Positions 6,184 to 10,762 of a stretch of 10,762 nt of DNA are shown here, piece by piece. The stretch is from the NCBI GenBank assembly GCA_030039615.1, contig JASHVF010000243.1, forward strand, positions 1-10,762. Direction: 5' to 3'. The position numbers and the translations under genes were made by a program. How positions within the stretch are numbered: the stretch's first letter is position 1; every line of letters starts with the position of its first letter. Origin of the DNA: Gammaproteobacteria bacterium. Its GTDB lineage: Bacteria; Pseudomonadota; Gammaproteobacteria; Steroidobacterales; Steroidobacteraceae. Below the pieces are notes generated by a model. It was not told the origin of the DNA. It worked only from the letters and a program-made list of their open reading frames with translations, and did not search any database.

Positions 6184-7027
6184 ACGCCTGCTGCAGCTCT
6201 TCCCGGGTGTTCATCACGAACGGCCCGTACTTGGCCACCGGCTCGCGCAGCGGGCGACCCGCCACGAGGATCGCGCGCGCCGTCTTGCCATCGGCGCCCG
6301 CGCTCACGCCGCTAAGCTCGACCTGAGCTCCTTCGCCGAGGACCGCGAGCTCGTGCGTGCGCACCGTGCTCGCCTCGGGCCCCTGTCCAACCCTGACGCT
6401 TCCCTCGAACACGTAGAGAAACGCGGCGTGATCGGCCGGCAGCGGCTCGCTGAACGTCGCGCCCGGCTCGATCGCGAGGTCGAGGTAAGTGGGATCGGTT
6501 GCCGGCTGCAGGATTGGTCCCGCGACGCCCGCCACACGTCCGGCGATCACCTTGGCGCTCACCCCTCGCGCCGGGGTGGCCGTCGGAATGCGCTCGGGCC
6601 CGAATTCCTGGTATTTCGGCGCTGTCATCTTGTCGCGCGCAGGCAGATTCAGCCACAGCTGGAATCCCCGCATGCGCCCCTCCTGCTGCTCGGGCATCTC
6701 CGAGTGCACGAGTCCGCGGCCGGCGGTCATCCACTGCACGCTCCCCGGCACCAGCACTCCCTCGTTTCCGTGGTTGTCACGATGACGCATGCGACCGTCG
6801 AGCATGTAAGTCACGGTCTCGAAGCCGCGGTGCGGATGATCGGGGAAGCCCGCGATGTAGTCCTCCGCCTTGTCGGTGCCGAACTCATCGAGCATCAGGA
6901 AAGGATCGAGGTCGGGAAGCTGCGGCTGACCGATGACCCGCCGGAGCTTCACACCCGCGCCATCGGACGTCGGCATGCCCTTGACGACACGTCGCACGGA
7001 GCGCGCGGCCGATGCAGCGTTCACCAT
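6155..7027 (-). CDS. Pirin family protein
   Basis: Pirins are bicupin, metal-binding proteins; some act as quercetin 2,3-dioxygenases, others as redox-sensing regulators. The 290-residue protein has the N-terminal pirin cupin with the four usual metal ligands: His64 and His66 in FPDHPHRGFETVTYML, His108 and Glu110 in GRGLVHSEMP. A second cupin follows in the C-terminal half (about 175-285; TYLDLAIEPGATF through AKYGPFVMNT, a typical pirin ending). The ATG at 7027 has AGGAG seven bases upstream, and that RBS overlaps the palindrome GAGAATTCTC (7028-7037). It lies 76 bases downstream of azoR on the same strand and is probably cotranscribed. Quercetinase activity is possible but not shown by sequence alone; the azoR context suggests defence against quinones or flavonoid-like phenolics. 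Confidence 0.94.
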   Translation of the reverse strand: MVNAASAARSVRRVVKGMPTSDGAGVKLRRVIGQPQLPDLDPFLMLDEFGTDKAEDYIAGFPDHPHRGFETVTYMLDGRMRHRDNHGNEGVLVPGSVQWMTAGRGLVHSEMPEQQEGRMRGFQLWLNLPARDKMTAPKYQEFGPERIPTATPARGVSAKVIAGRVAGVAGPILQPATDPTYLDLAIEPGATFSEPLPADHAAFLYVFEGSVRVGQGPEASTVRTHELAVLGEGAQVELSGVSAGADGKTARAILVAGRPLREPVAKYGPFVMNTREELQQAFTDFQSGKF

Positions 7028-7103
7028 GAGAATTCTCCTGCAATTGGATCTGCCGACAATCGGGCCGTCGCGCGCTCATTTCAAGCGCCGCGCGCGGCCG
7101 CCC
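7028..7103 (-). other. azoR-pirin intergenic spacer with a 12-base G+C palindrome
   Basis: Between the azoR stop and the pirin start lies GCCGCGCGCGGC (7087-7098), a perfect palindrome able to form only a 4-bp stem with a 4-base loop in RNA. No U-tract follows on the minus strand, so it is unlikely to be a full terminator; it may only slow the polymerase or protect the 3' end. Cotranscription of azoR and pirin remains the simplest reading. Confidence 0.3.
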
Positions 7104-7685
7104 TCAGGCCGCGAGCGCATGTGTCCCGGGGATCGCGGCACGAGCCGCCGTGAGGCTCGCTTCGCGATGCTGCGGGGAGATGTTCAAGCCCTCGGCGCGC
7201 ACGACCCGCACGTCCCTGATGCCGAGGAAGCCGAACAGGAACTTAAGATACGACTCGCCGAACTCCCCGCGCCCGTCCGCCGCACTGAAGCCGCCGCGCG
7301 TCATGGCGACGATGACCCGCTTGTCCCCGGCGAGGCCCTCGGGCCCATTGGCTGTGTAGCGGAAGGTCTTGCCGGCGACCGAGATCCGGTCGATCCAGGC
7401 TTTGAGCTGCGAAGGGATCGAGAAGTTATAGATCGGCGCGCCGATCACCAGCACGTCGGCGCCGAGGAACTGCTCGAGCGCACTCGCACTACGCGCGGCC
7501 TCGGACTCATCGCTGCGCGCCAGGGACCTCTGCGACAGATGCGGCAGCTCATCGCTGGCGAGGTCGAGGTACGTGACCTCGGCCTCCGGGTGCGCTGCCT
7601 TGAGACCAGCGACGATCTCGGCCGTCAGGGCGCGGCTCGCCGAGCCGCTCCCAAGGATGCTGGAGTCGATGTGCAGTACTTTCAT
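7104..7685 (-). CDS. azoR: FMN-dependent NADH-azoreductase (NADH:quinone oxidoreductase)
   Basis: A flavodoxin-fold cytoplasmic enzyme that reduces quinones, and azo dyes in vitro, by two electrons using NADH and FMN; its physiological role is usually protection from quinone and thiol stress. The 193-residue length fits AzoR (about 200). Visible FMN contacts: the N-terminal phosphate loop HIDSSILGSGSASRAL (5-20), the PIYNFSIPSQLKAWID segment (84-99, matching MYNFNIP in E. coli AzoR), and TRGG (129-132, matching SRGG). FGFLGI (151-156) is the usual C-terminal family motif. The ATG at 7685 has GGAG seven bases upstream. It is transcribed toward pirin and diverges from the LysR gene across a 110-base region, the classic position for a LysR target. 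Its RBS can be paired in a hairpin (see 7691-7718). Confidence 0.95.
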   Translation of the reverse strand: MKVLHIDSSILGSGSASRALTAEIVAGLKAAHPEAEVTYLDLASDELPHLSQRSLARSDESEAARSASALEQFLGADVLVIGAPIYNFSIPSQLKAWIDRISVAGKTFRYTANGPEGLAGDKRVIVAMTRGGFSAADGRGEFGESYLKFLFGFLGIRDVRVVRAEGLNISPQHREASLTAARAAIPGTHALAA

Positions 7686-7690
7686 GACTT

Positions 7691-7718
7691 GTCTCCGATT
7701 GCCTGTTGGCTTGGAGAC
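7691..7718 (-). promoter_or_regulatory. Hairpin in the azoR leader covering its RBS, or a regulator dyad
   Basis: On the minus-strand transcript, GTCTCC (7718-7713) pairs with GGAGAC (7696-7691), and inside this GCC (7710-7708) pairs with GGC (7703-7701) around an AACA loop. The right arm contains the GGAG Shine-Dalgarno, five bases before the azoR ATG at 7685. As DNA the same dyad could be a LysR operator just beside the start codon. The sequence cannot tell these apart. Confidence 0.4.
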
Positions 7719-7754
7719 TAGGTTATGGCGTAGAACGATGGTTTGGTATCCGGC

Positions 7755-7760
7755 TATAAT
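7755..7760 (+). promoter_or_regulatory. Consensus -10 element (TATAAT) for the LysR gene
   Basis: A perfect TATAAT lies 35 bases before the LysR start, in a strikingly A+T-rich stretch (about 7752-7790) of an otherwise G+C-rich window. Transcription would begin near 7767. The best -35 at an 18-base spacer is TAGAAC (7731-7736), only three of six matches, so activation or autoregulation is plausible. The azoR promoter must also lie in this 110-base gap; AGTCAA at 7784-7789 reads TTGACT on minus, but I see no good -10 at correct spacing. Confidence 0.45.
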
Positions 7761-7795
7761 GAAACATATTGTCCTAATTTTAGAGTCAATGAGCG

Positions 7796-8695
7796 ATGCA
7801 GCCCCTGGAAGGCTTCTACTACCTTACGCAGCTCGTCGAGCACGGTGGTTTTGCGAAGGCGGCCCGGGCGCTCGGAATCCCCAAATCGCGCCTGTCGCGC
7901 CACCTGGCATCGCTCGAGGCGCAGCTCAATGTACGGCTGGTGAACCGCTCGACGCGGCGCTTCGTGGTGACCGACGTGGGTCAGGAGGTTTACCGGCACG
8001 CCGCGGCGATGCTGGCGGAGGCGGATGCGGCGCTCGAGGCGGTGGAGTTCGCGCGCGCCAAGCCCGGCGGGACGCTGCGCGCGAGCTGCCCGGTTGCCCT
8101 GGCGCAATCTTCACTCGCGCCGATCCTGCCGGCCTTCCTCGGGACCTACCCCGCGATTCGGCTCGAGCTGCAGGTAAGCAATCGGCGCGTGGACGTGCTC
8201 GCCGAGGGGTTGGACGTAGCATTGCGCGTGCGCACCAGGCCGACCGGGGAGGACGGCCTCGTGATGCGCACGTTCCGCCAGGTCGACGAGTTCCTGGTGG
8301 CGAGCCCTGCGTACCTGCGCGGCGCCACCCCGCTCGCGGAGCCGGCACAGCTCAAAGACCATGCGACCCTCGACTATGGAGGCGAGTTCGACCGCCGCCC
8401 GTGGGAGCTGCTCGGGCCCGCGGGGCAGAGCGTCGCGGTGGAGCACACGACCCGGATCATCTGCCATGACTTCGTGGTGCTGCGCGCCGCCGTGCTCGCC
8501 AGCCTCGGCGTAGCGCGCCTGCCGGAGAGCGTGGTGCGCGCTGACCTCGCGAGCGGCGCGCTCGAGCGCGTATTGCCCGAGTGGCGCAGTCCCCAGGGGA
8601 TCGTGCACGTGGTGTTTCCCACCCGGCGCGGCATGCTGCCCGCGGTGCGCGCCTTCATCGATTTCCTGGCGGAGCGGCTCCCGGCGACGCTGTAA
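7796..8695 (+). CDS. LysR-family transcriptional regulator, divergent from azoR-pirin
   Basis: A DNA-binding regulator that probably controls the divergent azoR-pirin genes. The 299 residues show the standard layout: an N-terminal winged helix-turn-helix (GGFAKAARALGIPKSRLSRHL, about 17-37, then LEAQLNVRLVNRSTRRFVVTD), a linker helix (about 60-88), and a two-lobed periplasmic-binding-like effector domain from about 92 (TLRASCPVALAQ) to 295, with VDVLAEGLDVALRV (132-145), the usual G.DvalR motif. Sequence style suggests the CrgA-like branch. It has just two cysteines, Cys98 at the start of the effector domain and Cys223 in the second lobe. The start ATG at 7796 has only a weak TAGAG ten bases upstream; the ATG at 7789 is out of frame. 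The next gene starts 84 bases beyond its stop. Confidence 0.93.
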   Translation: MQPLEGFYYLTQLVEHGGFAKAARALGIPKSRLSRHLASLEAQLNVRLVNRSTRRFVVTDVGQEVYRHAAAMLAEADAALEAVEFARAKPGGTLRASCPVALAQSSLAPILPAFLGTYPAIRLELQVSNRRVDVLAEGLDVALRVRTRPTGEDGLVMRTFRQVDEFLVASPAYLRGATPLAEPAQLKDHATLDYGGEFDRRPWELLGPAGQSVAVEHTTRIICHDFVVLRAAVLASLGVARLPESVVRADLASGALERVLPEWRSPQGIVHVVFPTRRGMLPAVRAFIDFLAERLPATL

Positions 8696-8753
8696 GTTAA
8701 ATTCCGGGGAACAAACCGCCACGCGATAGTCGGGCTCCAAGCCATTACACTAG
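8696..8753 (+). promoter_or_regulatory. Possible promoter of the FecR-domain gene (ECF/sigma-E-like or sigma-70-like)
   Basis: GGAACAA (8708-8714), a 15-base spacer and TCGGG (8730-8734) resemble an envelope-stress sigma-E-type promoter. Alternatively TACACT (8746-8751) could be a -10 with a poor -35 (8723-8728, three of six). Neither is strong. The first would place the transcription start near 8741 and keep the whole RBS hairpin (8754-8775) in the mRNA; the second would truncate it. Confidence 0.25.
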
Positions 8754-8775
8754 CGGTGTCCCCGGAGGAACACCG
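8754..8775 (+). promoter_or_regulatory. RBS-sequestering hairpin upstream of the FecR-domain gene
   Basis: CGGTGT (8754-8759) pairs with ACACCG (8770-8775). After a C-A mismatch, CC (8761-8762) pairs with GG (8767-8768), closing a CGGA loop. The Shine-Dalgarno GGAGGA (8764-8769) lies wholly inside loop and inner stem, and the ATG follows five bases after the hairpin (8780). Pairing is seen directly; control of translation is inferred. Confidence 0.45.
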
Positions 8776-8779
8776 ACCC

Positions 8780-10693
8780 ATGACGGTTCCCCGCATTGCC
8801 GTTCCCGGCCGGCTGGCCATCCTCGCAGCACTGACTCTCGCGGCGCTCGGCAACGCGCGCGCGGACAACACCGATCCTCCGACGCGGGTTGCGCAGTTGA
8901 GCTATGTCGAGGGCGCGGTATCGCTCGAGCCCGCCGGCATGCAGGAGTGGACTACCGCCGAGCGCAACCGTCCGCTCGTGGCCGGCGACCGGCTCTGGAC
9001 CGACCAGCAATCCGTCGCCGAGCTCGATCTCGGCGACAGCGTATTGCGGCTCGGCGGCATGACCGGCTTCGCCTTTCTCAACCTCGACGAGCGCTTCGCG
9101 CAGATTCAGCTGAGCACCGGCACGCTCATCATTCGCGTGCGCGACACCTCGGGCGGCCAGAGCTACGAGATCGACACGCCGAATCTCGCCATCTCCCTGC
9201 AGCAGCAGGGCCTCTACCGCGTCGAGGTCGATGAGCCCGGCGACACGACGCTCATCAAGGTTTTAGAGGGCCAGGCGCTCGCTCTCGGCAGCGGCGAGTC
9301 GATTCCGATCGCCGCACCCCAGGTCATGGTATTCAGCGGCTCGACGACGCTCTCCTACAGCGCGGCCTCGCTCGGTCCGCCGGACGATCTCGACGAGTGG
9401 TCGGCGACGCGCGACAGCCAGGCAGCGGATTCGCCGTCGCTGCAGTACGTCGCCGACGACACTCCGGGGAGCGATGCGCTCGATGACAACGGCCGCTGGC
9501 AGAGCACGCCCGACTACGGTTACGTATGGACACCCGTGGTGGTGACCGCCGCGTGGGTGCCGTACCGCTTCGGACACTGGGTCTGGATCCCGCCCTGGGG
9601 CTGGACCTGGGTGGACGATGCACCGTGGGGCTACGTGACCTCCCACTACGGGCGCTGGGCTTTCTTCGGCGGCTCGTGGTCGTGGATCCCGCCGGCACGC
9701 GCACTCAAACCCGTGTACGCGCCCGCGCTCGTCGCGTGGACGCAGGGTCCCGGCTTCATCGCAACGGGCGCGAGCGTCGCCAACGTCGGCTGGTTGCCGC
9801 TCGGGCCTCGCGAGGTCTACACACCGGCAGTGCGCGTGAGCGATGCCTACCTGCGCAGGGTCAATCTCGCCAGTACGCTGAGCGCGAGCAACAACGCAAG
9901 CAGCCTCCGCTACGTCAACGGCACCGCGGCGGCGATCACGCAGGTTCCCCAGAGCGTATTCACCGGCTCACAGCGGGTCGCGACACACACGCTGCCGGTG
10001 ACCGCGGCGACTCTCAGCGGGATGACGATCGCCGCGAGCGCACCGGCGATCGCTCCCGCGAGGCAGAGCGTGCTCGGTGCCGGCAGTGCGCGCGCGGCGG
10101 CGCACGCCCCGCCGGCGCTCGCCAATCGGGCGGTCGTGGTGCGCGCGACTCCCCCGCGTGCGCCGGCTTCTTTCGAGACACAGCTCGCCGCCATCCAGGC
10201 GAACGGCGGCCGGCCGCTCGCACGCGCCGAGCTCGCGCAGCTGCAGCCCGGGACCCCGACGGCCCAGGTGCACGCGCTCACGGCGAGCGCCGCTCCGCGG
10301 TCGAGTCTCGCGCAACGCGCGCATGCCCTCGAGAGCTCCTCGCTGCCGTCAGCCACGACGACGCGCACGTTCGTGTCCAGCCCCTCGTCCCCGAGTGTGG
10401 CGGCGCCATCCCGTGCCGACCGGCCGACCTGGGCGACGCAGCCTGCCGCGGCGCCCGACGATGAGAGCCGCGGCGCCAGTCCCCCGCCGCTCTATCAGTC
10501 GGACGCTGAGCCGGCTCCCGCTGCGGCAACCGCGGCGCCGCCAGCGCGCAGCTCGCAGGCGGCGACCAGTACGCCGTCGACCCAGCAGCATGCAGCGACC
10601 CAACAGCATGCCGCGACGTCGAAGCAAACCGACAATGCGCACAAGGATTCGCGCACGGAATCGAGCGCGCACGCCGAGCGCCCCGAGCATTAG
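8780..10693 (+). CDS. Secreted FecR-domain protein with Trp-rich DUF6600-like region and low-complexity tail
   Basis: A 637-residue exported protein of unknown role. A signal peptide (about 1-28; hydrophobic 11-23, then GNARADN) is followed by a FecR-type beta domain (about 37-170; VAQLSYVEGAVSLEP, LVAGDRLWTDQQSVAELDLGD, IDTPNLAISLQQQGLYRVEV). Residues 240-305 hold a Trp/Tyr/Gly/Pro-rich block of repeated units (WVPYRFGHWVWIPPWGWTW, APWGYVTSHYGRWAFF, GGSWSWIPP) matching the DUF6600 pattern as I recall it. From about 390 the protein is Ala/Ser/Pro/Thr-rich and probably disordered, ending in a doubled TQQHAA and a His/Glu-rich tip. No second membrane helix is seen, so this is not a classical FecR anti-sigma factor and no sigma gene is adjacent. 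ATG 8780 was chosen over GTG 8756 because GGAGGA lies just upstream and the signal peptide starts there. Confidence 0.88.
   Translation: MTVPRIAVPGRLAILAALTLAALGNARADNTDPPTRVAQLSYVEGAVSLEPAGMQEWTTAERNRPLVAGDRLWTDQQSVAELDLGDSVLRLGGMTGFAFLNLDERFAQIQLSTGTLIIRVRDTSGGQSYEIDTPNLAISLQQQGLYRVEVDEPGDTTLIKVLEGQALALGSGESIPIAAPQVMVFSGSTTLSYSAASLGPPDDLDEWSATRDSQAADSPSLQYVADDTPGSDALDDNGRWQSTPDYGYVWTPVVVTAAWVPYRFGHWVWIPPWGWTWVDDAPWGYVTSHYGRWAFFGGSWSWIPPARALKPVYAPALVAWTQGPGFIATGASVANVGWLPLGPREVYTPAVRVSDAYLRRVNLASTLSASNNASSLRYVNGTAAAITQVPQSVFTGSQRVATHTLPVTAATLSGMTIAASAPAIAPARQSVLGAGSARAAAHAPPALANRAVVVRATPPRAPASFETQLAAIQANGGRPLARAELAQLQPGTPTAQVHALTASAAPRSSLAQRAHALESSSLPSATTTRTFVSSPSSPSVAAPSRADRPTWATQPAAAPDDESRGASPPPLYQSDAEPAPAAATAAPPARSSQAATSTPSTQQHAATQQHAATSKQTDNAHKDSRTESSAHAERPEH
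10580..10615 (+). repeat. Two tandem 18-base units encoding TQQHAA
   Basis: Units 10580-10597 and 10598-10615 encode the same hexapeptide, followed by a further AT. The copies differ at three bases, all third positions, so the peptide repeat has been kept while the DNA drifted, or arose by an older duplication. It sits in the disordered C-terminal tail of the FecR-domain protein. Confidence 0.8.
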
Positions 10694-10704
10694 GGCGGAA
10701 ATCG

Positions 10705-10723
10705 CGCGTCGCTCGATGACGCG
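10705..10723. terminator. Hairpin between convergent 3' ends, possible weak terminator
   Basis: CGCGTC (10705-10710) and GACGCG (10718-10723) form a 6-bp stem around a 7-base loop, just after the FecR-domain stop. No T-tract follows on either strand, so it is not a strong intrinsic terminator; it may be a bidirectional 3'-end structure. Confidence 0.3.
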
Positions 10724-10734
10724 TAACGTCCGCC

Positions 10735-10762
10735 TCAGTCTGCCTCGTACTGCAGGGCGTCG
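10735..10762 (-). CDS. Possible 3' end of a minus-strand gene (truncated by window edge)
   Basis: Reading minus from the window edge gives DALQYEAD followed by TGA (10737-10735), with the gap to the FecR-domain stop holding only a hairpin. Nine codons are too few to identify a product or even to prove coding; the call rests on the tidy convergent placement and codon style. Confidence 0.25.

Noticed and set aside
7087..7098. GCCGCGCGCGGC palindrome as the azoR terminator
   Set aside because: RNA stem limited to 4 bp and no U-tract; chance palindromes of CG dinucleotides are frequent here.
5879..7721. Two long + frames antisense to pirin and azoR
   Set aside because: Shadows of well-conserved minus-strand genes; translations show no family motifs.
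8756..8779. GTG at 8756 as start of the FecR-domain protein
   Set aside because: No SD ahead of it, while GGAGGA precedes the ATG at 8780 and the signal peptide begins there.

Overview
The window is very G+C-rich, gene-dense bacterial chromosome. Third codon positions are strongly G/C, so most frames stay open and long antisense frames shadow the real genes. Lipid-exporting and periplasmic proteins (an Omp85-type barrel ending in Phe, a ModA with a signal peptide) point to a Gram-negative. The CpsG-type mutase, bactofilin, LysR, azoreductase and pirin set fits a high-GC Proteobacterium, perhaps a gammaproteobacterium near Xanthomonadales/Nevskiales/Steroidobacter. That placement is a guess from gene style, not proof.

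Layout. (1) 1-2192: the 3' three quarters or more of a phosphomannomutase (cpsG/manB type) on +, convergent with a UDP-GlcNAc 2-epimerase (wecB) on -. Their stop codons overlap. Both make sugar-nucleotide precursors for surface polysaccharide. (2) 2193-3460: a 231-base intergenic region with a strongly structured leader, then a bactofilin and a small zinc-ribbon protein coupled by an ATGA overlap. (3) 3474-5210 (-): an outer-membrane beta-barrel protein of the Omp85/BamA superfamily with a single recognisable POTRA domain. (4) 5290-6183 (+): a ModA-like molybdate-binding protein without modB or modC beside it. (5) 6155-8695: a pirin and an FMN-dependent azoreductase (azoR) on -, divergent from a LysR regulator on +; this looks like a quinone/electrophile-response module. 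(6) 8780-10693 (+): a secreted FecR-domain protein with a Trp-rich DUF6600-like segment and a long low-complexity tail. The last 28 bases may be the 3' end of a minus-strand gene.

No tRNA, rRNA, CRISPR array, insertion sequence or phage gene was seen. The most unusual signal is in the leaders rather than the proteins. In four of the seven genes whose start lies inside the window (bactofilin, modA, azoR, fecR-like), the Shine-Dalgarno sequence lies inside a potential RNA structure: a 9-bp long-range stem, a G-quadruplex motif, and two hairpins. The bactofilin leader is the best of these and I do not recognise it as a known RNA family. All structures were paired by hand; no folding energies or database searches were run.
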